This document shows positions 24,356 to 36,000 of a stretch of DNA of 64,000 nucleotides, in pieces. The translations under genes were made by a program, and so were the position numbers. Position 1 is the first letter of the stretch, and every line of letters starts with the position of its first letter. Source of the stretch: Ailanthus altissimus. Taxonomy: Eukaryota; Streptophyta; Magnoliopsida; Sapindales; Simaroubaceae. The stretch is from positions 26,200,001 through 26,264,000 of the forward strand of contig OX327700.1 of NCBI GenBank assembly GCA_946807835.1. Direction: 5' to 3'. The notes beneath the pieces are model-generated. The model ran no database searches. It was not told where the DNA came from and saw only the letters and a list, made by a program, of their open reading frames with translations.

Positions 24356-25639
24356 ATGAGACTTCTTAGTTGGAATGTTCGAGGCTTTGGGAACCCTCAA
24401 ACATTTTGAGCCCTGAAAAACGTTCTCTAAACACACAATCCGCAAATTATTTTTGTGAGTGAAACAAAACCGTTGGATTTTCAAAGGGTCTAGGTGGGGA
24501 AAAAATTAAATTACACAAATTGCTTCGCCGTAAGTAGAGTAGGAAGGAAAAGAGGAGTGACGTTACTTTAAGGAGAGAAAATTGAGGTAACTCTTCTATC
24601 TTATAGCCAATGTCATATAGATGTGTTGATTCATGAGGATACAAATGAAACCTGGGGGTTTTCTGGTACTTACGGACTATCAGAGACTAACCAAAAAAAG
24701 CTTACTTGGAAACTTCTTAGGAGACTAATTAGTGTAAGCAACCTGCCATGGGTGTGTGAAAGAGACTTCAATGAGATCCTAGATCTAGAAGAGAAGAAAT
24801 GGGGCAGACTGAGAAACATTAAAGCTATTAAGATGTTTAGAAAGGCTGTGAGGGAATGTGGATTATTAGATATGAGATGGGTAAGGTTCCCATTCATCTA
24901 GTCTAATAGAAGATGAGGAACCAATTTTGTAGAGGAAAGATTGGATAAATACTTGTGTAATAATGAGTGGCAGGGCCAGTTCCAAAGGTGGAGTGTAAAC
25001 CATATAGATACCACTGGGTCTAATCATATCCTAATTGTTTTGGAGGCTTGGAAAAGTCAGTTAAGGATGATGAGAAACTAGTAAAAATCCTCTTATTTTC
25101 ATTACGAAGACCTTTGGGATTTTCATGGAGATTGTAGAAAAATTGTTGCTGATAGTTGGAATTCCTTACAAGATTTTGATGGTAAGCTATAAAGGTTTTT
25201 ATTCGAAGAAGCATCAAAACTAAATAGGCACAGAAGGGATGGAGTAAATAGGCATTTGGTGGGAGAAGGAGGAAAATAAAGATACTTAAAGAGAAACTGA
25301 CAAGAAGCAAGAGGAAAGGGCTTAGTATTATCAGTAGAACAAAATATAGCAAATTGAGAGACAAATAGATAGCTGACTCTACAAAGAAGAGATATATTGA
25401 AGGCAATGATTGAGGATTAACTAGCTTAAAGAAAGGGATAGGAATACAAAATATTTCCATGCTAAAGCCAGTAAAAAAAGAAAAAATAATATGATAAAGG
25501 GCCTATAAAATAAGAAGGGTGGTTGGATTTTGGATGACAGGGGAATGAAACAATCATTTATGAGTATTTTGTTGATTTGTTTGCCTCATCTAGCCCTTCG
25601 AAAGTGCAAAGGTATGTAACTGTAAAGGGAATTAAACAG
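24356..25639 (+). pseudogene. LINE ORF2 endonuclease part
   Basis: It opens MRLLSWNVRGFGNPQT, the hallmark start of the plant LINE exonuclease/endonuclease/phosphatase domain, followed by IIFVSETK (catalytic E region). At 24700-24900 comes NLPWVCERDFNEILDLEEK, corresponding to the conserved 'PW...GDFNEIL' motif in which the usual G is R here. Then come MFRKAVRECGLLDM and, after several stops, RLDKYLCNNEW and SNHILIVL, matching the 'RLDR...' and 'SDH' regions; the catalytic SDH reads SNH. Stops and missing key residues make it inactive. Confidence 0.85.
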
Positions 25640-25644
25640 AGTGT
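25640..25644 (+). repeat. 5-bp target duplication AGTGT, left copy
   Basis: AGTGT immediately precedes the TGATAA start of the solo LTR and is repeated exactly at 26984-26988. Confidence 0.85.
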
Positions 25645-26983
25645 TGATAAGGGAATATTTGTCATATATTTTCTCATGTTTTTATTTTGATATTTAATTA
25701 TTTTATAAGAATAAATGGCTATTTTATGTACATTATTGTTTATTTTTATCTATATAAAGTTTTGCCCCAGCGTTGGAACAGTGATTAAAATAAGAAAATC
25801 AGAAAAAAAAGATCTGTTTAGGTCGCAGTCCACCGCCCCAGCACTGGCTAGCTACCATACCAGTGACAACCCAATGCCTCAGCATTATGTTCTCACCCCT
25901 CCAGCGATACAACCTTTTGAACGTAGCACCCCAGCGATAGCATTATAGTGCCTTAAGGACAACTTGATTCCTAACCCGACAATAATTAAGGATTTCAAGC
26001 TCAAATCAATCCCTATAAAAGGCCACTCATCCTCAGCCTTTAGAGAGCATCCAAGAACATAAAGAACACATAGCACAAGTCTTAGAGAGCAATTAGAGCA
26101 TAATTGAAGTATCCATAGAGAGAAATTCAAGGCGTTTTTTGGCATTAAGAGTTTTTAAGGCAACATAATCAAGAGCAATTCGACGTCTATATCGATTTGC
26201 TATTGATTATATCATGATTTCTTATTATTTTTGCCGCTGTTCTCTTATAGCCATGAACTAAAATTTTCTTTCTATAGTTAATACTTGAACTCAATATGTG
26301 TGCTTAATCGTCATATCTTTCTAATATTTAATAAACTTAGTTCTTCGTTATTAAAATTACTTGTTCTTAATGCTTCTGGCCAATATATAGCGAATGAATT
26401 GATAATATTTTTTATAAACTCGAAAGAAGAATCATTATATTTAAACCTAGGTAATTTGATGCATGATTATAGAGTAACATTCAATATTGCATATGCAAGT
26501 TTCAAATTAGGATAGAAATATACCTAATTGACATGTATGATCAATAAGACTTAATCTTAATGAATCTTAATTTATTACAAATATCATAGGAATATAAGTA
26601 TTTGATAAATTAAGGTATACTTATTTGACTTTGGGAGAGGTTTGTGAATACATTAGTTTCTTGATCAATAATCAGAACTAAAGGAGTTAAATATTAGAGG
26701 ACTAATCATTGAAAATCATATTAAAGGATAGTGTTAACTTTAGGTTTTCTCTACATTGTTATCTTCCAAATCTCTTAACATTGTGTCATTGCTTTTATAT
26801 TCTCTAAAACATTCTTGGAATTTTATATTTATGAATAATTACTAGAAAGACATAATTTTAATACTTTGTTAAAAAGTAAAAATTATCCCTGTGGGTTCGA
26901 CATTCGACTCTTTTGTCAATTTATTACTTACATGCGATAGTGTATACTTACACTCAATTTTAAGATATAGAAATATCACATCA
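25645..26983 (+). mobile_element. Solo LTR, Ty3/gypsy-like, 1,339 bp
   Basis: It starts TGATAAGGGAATATTTGTCA and ends ATATCACATCA, giving TG...CA termini. It is flanked by the perfect duplication AGTGT. Removing the LTR and one AGTGT restores an open LINE reading of the form GIKQSVTEEMN across the junction, which shows exactly where it went in. A TATAAAA box lies at 26014-26020. The 3' part reads TCCCTGTGGGTTCGACATTC and ends in a short 'ACATCAAG'-like junction, as in many plant gypsy LTRs. No internal domain, primer site or second LTR is present, so unequal recombination between LTRs probably removed them. Short frames inside are not genes. Confidence 0.88.
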
Positions 26984-26988
26984 AGTGT
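26984..26988 (+). repeat. 5-bp target duplication AGTGT, right copy
   Basis: Exact repeat of 25640-25644, directly after the CA end of the solo LTR. LINE coding resumes in the next bases. Confidence 0.85.
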
Positions 26989-28800
26989 TACAGAGGAAAT
27001 GAATGGGAATTTGCTCAAAGCTTTTATTAGAGAAGAGATTATAAGATCAGTTTGGTAGTCTAACCCTTTAAAAGCACTAGCGTCAGATGGACTCATTGCT
27101 AGCTTTTTCCAAAAACATTAGGATCAAGTGGGTAAAGCAACTATCAAAGCCTGCCTGCACCTTTTGAATAATTAAGATACTGTCTAGAACCTGAATCACA
27201 CCTTAATTGTTTTGATCCCCAAAATGAAACAACCTCATAAACCTAGTGATTTCAGACTTATTAGTCTCTGTAATTTAGTGTATAAAGTTATTGCTAAGAC
27301 AATTGCCCATAGGTTAAATCAGGTTCTAAGTAAAATTATTGCCTTAAATCAAAGTACTTTTGTACCCAAGAGACTTATTATTGACAATATTATTATAGGG
27401 TACGAATTTCTCCATAAAATTAGAAATAATAAGTGGGGAAAAGAGGGTTGGGCAGCTTTAAAAGTAGATATTAGTAAAGCTTACGATAGAGTAGAATGAC
27501 ATTTCTTAAGAGATGTTATGTTGAGAATGGGTTTTGCTAATGTGTGAATGGACTTAATTATGAAATGTGTTACTGACACCTCTTTCTAAGTCCTTTTAAA
27601 TGGTGTGGCTAGGGAAAATTTCAAAACTAGTATAAAACTCGGGCGAGGGTGTCCTCTATCACCATATCTTTCTTTTTATTTGTGCAAAAACAATGTCAGC
27701 TTTACTTCACAAGGCTGAAGAAAAGAAGCTTATTAGGGGAATCAGATTCAACAATACCATATCAGTCTCTTATCTATTATTTACAGATGATAGTCTGATA
27801 TGTATCAGAGCAACTGAGTAGGGTTGTAGGCACCTCAAACTCATCTTCGAGACCTATGCCAAAACTTTTGGCCAGTAGTTCAACTTTAATAAATCTTCGA
27901 TCTTTTGTAGCTCAAATGTCAATAGAGACAAAGTAATTACCATCCAAAACATCTTCCAACTCCGAGAAGTCTTCCCCCATGAGAAATATTTAGGGCTACC
28001 ATCAATGGTTGAGAGAGACAAAAAGAAATTCTTTGAAGAAGTAAAGTTAAGAGTGGCTAGTAAGGTGAGCTATTGGCAAGAAAGATTAATATCAGTGGTG
28101 AAAAGTGGCTAGTAAGGTGAGCTATTGGCAAGAAAGATTAATATCAGTGGTGAAAAGGAGATTTTAATCAAAGCAGTTGCTCAAGTCATGCCAACTATGC
28201 CATGAGCATCTTTAGAATCCCAGGGACAGTTTGTGAGGACTTGCAAAGAATGATCACTAAATTCTGGTGTGGCATAAACAAGAATGACAAAATGAAAATT
28301 TCATGGTCTAGTTGGAACTGCTTATGCAAGTAAAAAAGTAGGGGTGGAATAGGTTTTAAGGATTTTGTGTGTTTTAATCAAGCATTACTAGCAAAACAGG
28401 CTTGAAGAGTGCCTCACTATCCAGACTCATTGATTGCACAAGTCCTAAAGGCTCGATATTTTAAAGATAAATCTTTCTTAGAGGCTAAGATAATGGCTAA
28501 TCTTTCCTATGTATAGAGAAGCTTACTATGGGCAGAAAAATTATGGATAAAGGTGTAAGATGGATTATAGGAAAAAGTGACCAGGTGAATATCTATAGAA
28601 ACAATTGGATCCCAAAAGAGTCGAATTTTAAACCTATCTCTCACCAGTCCCTGCCTGCTGACAACAAGGTGGCTATTCTGATTGATGAAAATAATCATTA
28701 GAGAAGGGACCTCATAGAACAACATTTCAGGGAGGATGATGCAAAAGAGATTCTCATAACACAATTACCTCAGAAAAAGAAAGATGATTCTTAGTGCTTG
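26989..28800 (+). pseudogene. LINE ORF2 reverse transcriptase part
   Basis: After the LTR the frame gives VTEEMNGNLLKAFIREEII, then KALASDGLIASFFQKH, matching the 'KAPGPDG....F.QK.W' motif of non-LTR reverse transcriptases. The stretch 27212-27499 holds LIPKMKQPHKPSDFRLISLC, then KTIAHRLNQVLSKII, STFVPKRLIIDNI and ALKVDISKAYDRVE, the catalytic A motif with D. Further on GRGCPLSPYL matches the 'RQGDPLSPYL' motif, and FTDDSLI at about 27780 replaces the usual F/YADD. More than ten stops or shifts interrupt it. Confidence 0.9.
28053..28156 (+). repeat. Perfect 52-bp tandem duplication inside the LINE
   Basis: The unit beginning GTGGCTAGTAAGGTGAGCTA and ending CAGTGGTGAAAA occurs at 28053-28104 and again at 28105-28156 without a visible difference. 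As 52 is not a multiple of three, it shifts the reading frame. Perfect identity implies a recent event compared with the decay around it. Confidence 0.9.
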
Positions 28801-29849
28801 CACTACGAGAAAAGAGGCTACTATACGGTTAAAAGCAGTTACTATGTAGCTCTTGGAGAAAAATCCAACATGCAGGCTGCATTTTCTTCCCAAAATATGG
28901 AGAAATGGTGGAAATCAATATAGGGTTTAGCAGTGCCTGCTAAAGTGAAAGTTTTCCTTTGGGGGGCTCTATCAAATTTCCTTCCTACAAGGGAAAACCT
29001 CTTTAAAAGGAAAGTCGTTGAGAACCCCATGTGTAGAAGGTGTAGAAAAGAGCAAGAGACATGCAGCCATGCTCTGATTTTCTGTGAAAGTGCAAAACAA
29101 GTATGAAAACATACCCTTTTTGCAGAGCTGGTGTGTAGTAGTTAAAGCAGAGACTTGTGGGATATATTCCAGCATATCTGCTTCACAGTCATCATGGAAG
29201 AGAGAGATAAAGTGGTAATGACACTTTGGGCATGTTGGCAGTTGAGGAATAATCAGATCATAGCTGAGAAAGCTGAGAATCCCAAGAAGATGCTGACAAG
29301 GATTGAGGAATAGAGTGAGTTTGGTCGTTGAATGAAACCCAGGAAAGAGGGGTGCCAAACAAGCCTATAGGCAGGAGAGGAGCTGACCACAAGTTTGAAA
29401 TCCCAGATAACTGCTGCAAAATCAATACTAATGCGGCTGTCTGCATAACAGAAGGAAAAGTGGGCTGAGGGCTATTTTTTCAGATAACTTGGGGCAAACT
29501 CTAGAAAATTTTAACTTCATATTCTCAGCTACTGGGAGATGTTGAATGTGCAGAGGCTCAAGCTATCCAAACGAGATTAATATTTACTGAAAGGTTGAAG
29601 TTTAATGTAGCAGTAGTTGAAACAGATGCTCAAAATGTTGCTGATCTGGTAAGTGGCAAGATAGAGTCCCTAAAAGAGATCAAGTGGATAATTAATCAAA
29701 TCCAAGCCCTCTGTAAAAAATTGAACAATGTGGAAGTGTTTTATACTCTTAGATCCTGTAATCTGAAAGCTCGTAGAGCAGCCAAAATGGCTTTTTCTAT
29801 GCAATGTAACCATGTATGGCTAGAAGATTTTCCAGCTTTGGTGGAATGA
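28801..29849 (+). pseudogene. LINE ORF2 C-terminal zf-RVT and RNase H parts
   Basis: The zf-RVT domain shows VPAKVKVFLWGALSNFLPTR, then NPMCRRCRKEQETCSHALIF, matching the family's 'P.K...F.W.......T..NL......C..C....E...H....C' pattern. The RNase H-like part (RVT_3 type) starts about 29395 with CCKINTNAAV and continues with VECAEAQAIQTRLIF and VAVVETDAQNVADLV (E and D catalytic positions). It ends near FPALVE with a stop after 29849. Plant L1 elements are known to have acquired this archaeal-like RNase H. Stops at about 29310 and 29467 break it. Confidence 0.85.
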
Positions 29850-32267
29850 ATATATATTTTTCTAAAAAAAGGGGTTATTACAGCAAATTGCTTAATTTAT
29901 ATATATTTTAACAAGTTATACAAAGAAAAGGGGGTTTTAAAAGGACTCAAAAGAGTATTTATAGTTCAATTTTTTGACATAGATCAAAATATTTCGTCAT
30001 GATATACTCGCGTAGAGTTCAATTCGCAACTTTGATATGAAGAATGTAGGTTAAAGTTTAAAGTTTTTAAAGTTGATTAAATTTGAATTGAAATTATTTA
30101 TTAAATAGATCATATTCGAATTGACAAGACTACTAATCCTTTTATTACCTATCAATTAATTTTACAAACCATCAACTCATTTAATGTCACATATAAAATT
30201 GAAATATTTGGGGCTACTAATGAACTATAAATTTGGCTCTGATCGGCCCAAAATTGTTATATCATGCTATCAAAATCTTATTTTGAGTAGTCTCAATAAA
30301 AGTTTAATGTATTAATGTAAGAATATTCTTTAAAAAAAAATCCATCATAATAGTAGATATTCAAGGTTTATTCGATCATATTAAAAATGGGATTGATAGT
30401 TTTTTTATATTAATAAAAAAGTTTCAACTTTAATTTTTTTGTTTTATAATTGTAGTGTTATAATTTATATGGCGGACGCTATATTTTAGAAATCAGTTGT
30501 TTATGCTGCATAATAACTATTTTTTTTTATTTAATAATTATTGCATAATGAAGATGCTTGTTAATGATGGAAAAAATATCTACAATTACTTGTTAAAAAA
30601 AATGATAGTTTAATTCTTATATTTTTATTAAAATACTTATTAGATTTTTATCTTTTTAAAAATATCTCAATTAGTCTCTGCGATTAAAAAGATTCCGATA
30701 AATTAACAACGTGATCTTGGTACGCCATGCCACCTTTGAACACCGAGTGCCCATCTAACTCCTATTCCTAAGGGGGGATTACCATCGGTGCTCTAATTAC
30801 TGACCTCATCAATTAGAATGCTTCTTGTACAGAATCGGGAAGGTTAGAAAGCTTAGAAACCAACAAGAGGGAAAGAACCTAAAGAGGTAACCTTACCATT
30901 ATCCCGCGGAGGAACCCATTAAGTAGCAAGATCCTCTTCTTGAAGAATGGAAGATGGAGAAGGCAGTTGAAGAAGAGGGGTAAGCACTGTAGCTTAAAAA
31001 TCATGCATGGAAAGAGTTGATGAGAGTTATGTGTTGAAGGACTGAAAGGTTACCTTGACCTTGCCTTGTAGGAAGAATAAAGGTAGAGTTGATCAGAAAA
31101 TTAATACTTGGTTCAGTGAAAGTAGGAGTTTCATTGTGCTCACGAATGGAAAGACTCACAAGATCGGGAGGAGTATCAGTAAGATGAACAAACTGAGGCT
31201 CTTGAGATGTAGATGGCCTTTTCTTCTTTTAAAGAGGGGAAGGCAACTCAGAATCACCAGGTACGCCATTAGAAGCTTTCATTTTAGCATTCTGGTCTTT
31301 CTTTTTCTTTTTGTTCCAGCTTTCAAGAGGTCTGGAACTATATCAAGAAGACTCTTCATAAAATATTATAAGTCTAAATCAAAATCAAGAAAAATAATTA
31401 GTAACACCAAAAGCATCAAAAGGAAGCTCAAGGAGAAACAATTTACCTTCCTCCTAGGAAGAAACAACCAGAACGGAGGGTACAGATGGTTCCATTCAGG
31501 CGAGAACTTCTGCAATTATCTCCTAAACATTTTCAGTGTCGGAAGACTCAACCATGAAAGGTTGTACAGGCAGTCGAACAAATGGCCTAGAAGGTCCAGT
31601 GTAGATGACAACCCTTCCCTCCAGGCGCTAGAAAAAGCATGAAGATCGAAAGATGGTAAAGATGATGGAGCATCACCGGTTGGAACCTTAGTAACATCTT
31701 CTACACCTTCACCTGCATCAGTCAAGGAAATAGCTTAAATTAATGGAAATTCAACAAAGTCAAAATTAAGTTAGAAGTCAAGAATTTCACTAGCAGATGA
31801 GACGCACACTGTGTGGATTCCACCCGTTGCAAGAACAAAAAGAAAATAATGATCAAAAGAGCAGCAGAAGAAGCAAGTATCTATCTATCATATAGTGGGA
31901 GTGTAAAAACACTCGCTTATGATGAAGGGAAAGAAATTTCTAAAAGTAATATTTTGAAAGAAATCCTTACCACCTTCTGCAAGTAATCAAAAGGAAGCAG
32001 CTGTCCAGTGTGCCATTTATCCTAAAATCTGCGAAGGTCGAAAAGACAGAAGAAAGAATGGCGCCTGAATCTTCAAGTGATTAGATGAAAGAATAAAAAT
32101 GAACTGGAAGGAGGTTATTGTTGTTGTGTTCTAACAAAAGGTCCATCCCTCTCAAAACTTCATGCTAATACCCTTTCTCCCAGTTCTTCTTTAAAAGATA
32201 CTCCTTACCAGTAAAGTAAAAGTTGAAAATGACTCAAAAGAGGAAGTACCAAATTCTTTATGAATAG
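29850..32267. other. Intergenic with unassigned low-AT segment
   Basis: 29850-30680 is AT-rich and empty. 30690-32230 is less AT-rich and has a 195-codon plus-strand frame (31055-31642) and a 69-codon minus-strand frame (31516-31725), neither resembling a family I know. The composition, and the copia insertion next to it, suggest an older retroelement remnant, but I have no motif to prove it. Confidence 0.4.
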
Positions 32268-33016
32268 TATAAAAATATTAATTAAAAATTATCGAGATAT
32301 AATTTAGAGAGTAAGTTAAGTGCGTAGGGTGTGCACGGATCAAAGACGGACGTGAAAGAAGACGAAAAACGAAAAAGGGCGCACTAGGCGCCAGGGCCGC
32401 GGCGACCAGGACGCCCTGTTGGTCGCCGCAGTGCCCAATTCAATAACTGAGCACCGCGGGGTCAGGAGATCAGTGCCGCAGTGCTCAGAAGAATCGCGCC
32501 AGCACTGCAGCGATGAGAGACCAACGCCGCTGCACTGGAGACGAGAATAGTATCCTGAGATAAGAAAACTTCATTATTTCGTCTCCCACTTGCTCCAGGA
32601 CTCTCTAATACGACTCCCACACGTATAGAGTAAACATAGGTCATCCCAAAACCTATATAAAGGATATTAATTGGCTTGTAAATAAATCTTTGTGATCATA
32701 AATTAATCTTTGTGATAGGTTGAGAAATCTTAGTGACCATCAACAACTTTTGTGGTTCTTTGTGAGAGAAAATTCCTAGAGTGCAAAAGAGAGTTTTCTT
32801 TGTAATTTTTCTTGTAAAAGGCATACGTTGTGAGTGTTTTGTGATTCACAATAAGAGAAGAGTGTGATCTTGATTCACCGTGGATATAGGTAAGTTGCTG
32901 ACCTACGTAATTTTTTGTGTGTTCTTCTTCTACCCTTATCTCTTTATTCCATAATTTACTTGTTTTGCATATATTGCTTGGGTGATTTTACTTATTTGTG
33001 TGCTTTCGCTTCAACA
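32268..33016 (+). repeat. Copia left LTR, 749 bp
   Basis: It aligns with 37094-37791. The start is TATAAAAATATT where the right LTR reads TGTGAGAATATT, so the conserved TG has mutated to TA. It ends GCTTCAACA. A GC-rich block at 32375-32540 with repeated 'GCGCC/CCGCGG' strings contrasts with the AT-rich remainder. A likely TATA-type promoter (CCTATATAAAGG, about 32650-32661) precedes the R region. It is about 50 bases longer than the right LTR because of indels in the GC-rich block. Confidence 0.9.
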
Positions 33017-33019
33017 AAC

Positions 33020-33031
33020 TGGTATTAGAGC
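33020..33031 (+). other. Primer binding site, tRNA-iMet type
   Basis: TGGTATTAGAGC lies three bases after the left LTR. It matches the usual plant copia primer site TGGTATCAGAGC, complementary to the 3' part of initiator methionine tRNA, with one C-to-T change. Confidence 0.85.
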
Positions 33032-33047
33032 TTGGTTCTAAGCAGAC

Positions 33048-36000
33048 ATGGCCACACCCAAGTATGAGGTAGAGAAATTCAACGGTACGAATGACTTTAA
33101 TCTGTAGAAGATGAAGGTTAAGGCGTTGTTAATGAGCCAAAGGCTTGACTCGGCATTAAAGGAGACTACAGTTCCATTTAGTGATGAAGAGAAGACGCCA
33201 GAGTCACCTAAAGCTAAAGCAGAAAGAAGGGACATTCAAGAAAGAGCTCATAGCACAATCGTTCTGTCATTGAGCGATTAAGTATTAAGGGAAGTAGCAG
33301 GTGAGACAACAGTGATAAGTCTTTGGAAGAAGCTTGACTTTTTTATATGAGAAAATCGTTGGCCAACAGATTACATATAAAGAAGAAGCTGTATTAGTTG
33401 TTCATGTCAGAGGGGACAACGATGAAAGATCATATGGACGCCATCAATAAGATCATCATTGATCTTGAGTCTATCAACATCAAGATAGAAGATGAAGATA
33501 GAGCAATTATCCTGCTGAGTTCACTCCCCAAGAGCTATAAGAGTTTTGTTAATACGCTACTCTACGGTAGAGAGAGTTTAACGATAAGTGATGTGAAATC
33601 ATCATTAAACTCAAAGTTATTAAGAAAGCAGACCGAGGGCAATGCAGAAAGCTTATCTGTAAGAGGAAGGCCCTCATATAGAGATGGGAAGAAAAAAGGA
33701 TCAAGGTCGAAGTCTAGGATTCCTAAGAAGTGCTATTACTGCAAGAAAGAGGGACATTTCATAAAATACTGTCCTGAGAAGAAAACACAAGATAAGAAGA
33801 AAGTGGATGTTGCATTTGCCTATGATGATAATTATTACAGTGCAGAGACACTCGTCGCTACTGATGGTAAGAACTCTGAACAATGGGTTCTTGATTCTGG
33901 TTGCACTTTTTACATGTGCCCACACAAGTCTTGGTTTACAAACTTTCAGCCCATTAATGGTGGTAAGGTCTTAATGAGTAATAATGTTGCATGTCAGATG
34001 ATGGAAATTTGTAGTATTAAGCTTAGGTTGCATGATGGGCGAGTGAGAGAGTTGATAAATGTTAGGTATGTTCCTGACTTGAAGAGAAATTTGATCTCAC
34101 TAGGGACTCTAGACTAGAATGGGTGTTTCATCAGGATCGACGGAGGGATTTTAAGAGTTTTAAAAGGTTCCATAGTGGTGATGAGAGGAGAGAAGCGTAA
34201 AGGGATTTATGTGCTTAAGGGTGAAGTCATAAGTGGTTCTGCACTATTCTCTATAGATGATGAGAGTATGCAAACCAAGTTGTTGCATCTTAGACTAGCA
34301 CACCTAGGCGAGAGAAACCTAAAGGAGTTATTCAGTCAAAAGGCGTTTGGAGAAGATAAGTTCTAGCCCTTAGAGTTTTGTGAGCATTGTGTGCTTGGGA
34401 AAGCATATAGGGTAAGGTTTAGTACCGGCGAGCACAGGACTAAGGGGACTCTTGACTACATACACTCGGATCTTTGGGGACCAGCTCGGACAGCTATTTA
34501 TAGTGATACCAAGTATTTTCTTAGCTTGATTGATGACTATTCGAGGAAACTGTGGGTCTATGTGTTGAAAAGTAAGGATCAAGCCTTTGAAGTATTCAAG
34601 ACTTAGAAGGTTCTTGTTGAGAATCAGACGGGCAAAAGGGTAAAGAGGCTAAGGACTGACAACGGCCTCGAATTTTACAACAGAGAGTTTGATGGGTTTT
34701 GTGCCAAGCATGGGATTGCAAGGTATAGAACAGTAAGATCAATACCACAACATAATGACATAGCTGAAAGGATGAATAGAACCCTACTTGAAAGGGTTAG
34801 ATGCATGCTTACCATTGTGAAGATGTCCAAGATATTCTGGGAAGAAGCTGTAGTGACTGCAGTTTACTTGATAAATAGAAGTCCATCATCAGCAATTAAC
34901 TTTAAGACGCTAGAAGAGAAATGGTCTGGCAATTCATCAAAGTATGACCATCTAAGAATATTTGGTTGCCCTGCCTTTGTACATGTTAAGGAGGAAAAGT
35001 TGGAACCTAGAGCTATCAAAGAGGTATTCATAGGATATCCCGAAGGAGTGAAAGTATATAAGGTGTGGTGTAAAGACTTGACACCACCAAGGAGTATCAT
35101 AAGCCGTGACGTGACGTTCGATGAGATGACGATGCTAAAAATATCCCAAAAGGATGAGAAAGAAGAACCTATGCTCAAGAAAGACTCAGCACCCGAGTCA
35201 ATAGAAGTTGAAGTGGAGCCTGAAAATAGATCTGATATGCCCACAGATCAATACTTCAACGAGAAAATCCTTGAAGATGAACCAAGAACACTAGCGAGTT
35301 TCTCTAAGTCTACCCAAAGAAAGACTAGGACTCCAGAGATGGAACTTAAAGAGTACCAGTTAGCCAGAGATAGGCTAAAGAGAAAGATTAACCCACTAGT
35401 CAGGTATGCACAAGCAAACTTAGTTGTTCATACTTTTAATTCTGCTTACACTCTTGAGTATGATGAGTCTAGGACATATGGTGAAGCTATAAAGAGTGAA
35501 AACAATAAAGAATGGCAGCAGGTCATGGAAGAAGAGATTAATTCTCTTAAAAAGAATAATACTTGGAAGTTGGTGGAGAGGCCTCAAAAGAAGTTAGTCG
35601 GGTGCAAATGGGTGTATAAGGTGAAGGAGGGGATACCAAAAATTGAGCCTACAAAATTCAAGGTTAGGTTAGTAGCACAAGGTTTAACTTAGAGAGAAAG
35701 AGTTAATTTTCGTGAGATATTCTCTCTAGTTGTTAAGCACATATCTATTAGGATTTTGTTAGCCATATGTGCAAACCTTGATTTACATCTAGAGCAGATG
35801 GATGTAAAAACAGTTTTTTTATATAGAGAGCTTGAAGAAACGATATACATGGCACAGCCTCAAGGTTTCGAGGAGCCCGGAAAAGAAGATCATGCTTGTT
35901 TGCTAAAGAAGTCATTATATGGGTTAAAACAATCACCTAAACAGTGATATAAGAGATTTGATGAGTTTATGATGGCTTGTGGCTTTAGTAGGAGCAAGTA

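Larger units (their letters stand above)
24356..29849 (+). mobile_element. L1-type LINE, ORF2 only, split by a solo LTR
   Basis: Plus-strand fragments give the full domain order of plant L1 ORF2: apurinic endonuclease (24356-25639), reverse transcriptase (from 26989), zf-RVT domain (about 28880-29260) and a plant-type RNase H (about 29395-29849). ORF1 is absent, so the copy is either 5'-truncated near the start of ORF2 or its ORF1 has decayed. A short A-rich tract with seven A residues follows the RNase H stop. Many stops and frameshifts show that it is dead. A 1,339-bp LTR interrupts it at 25645-26983, and a 52-bp tandem duplication adds a frameshift. Confidence 0.9.

Noticed and set aside
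25020..25460. 146-codon minus-strand frame
   Set aside because: Antisense shadow of the LINE endonuclease part; the hydrophobic composition comes from reading A-rich coding DNA in reverse.
25715..26145. Frames inside the solo LTR
   Set aside because: They lie within the LTR promoter and leader region. LTRs are non-coding and the frames have no known similarity.
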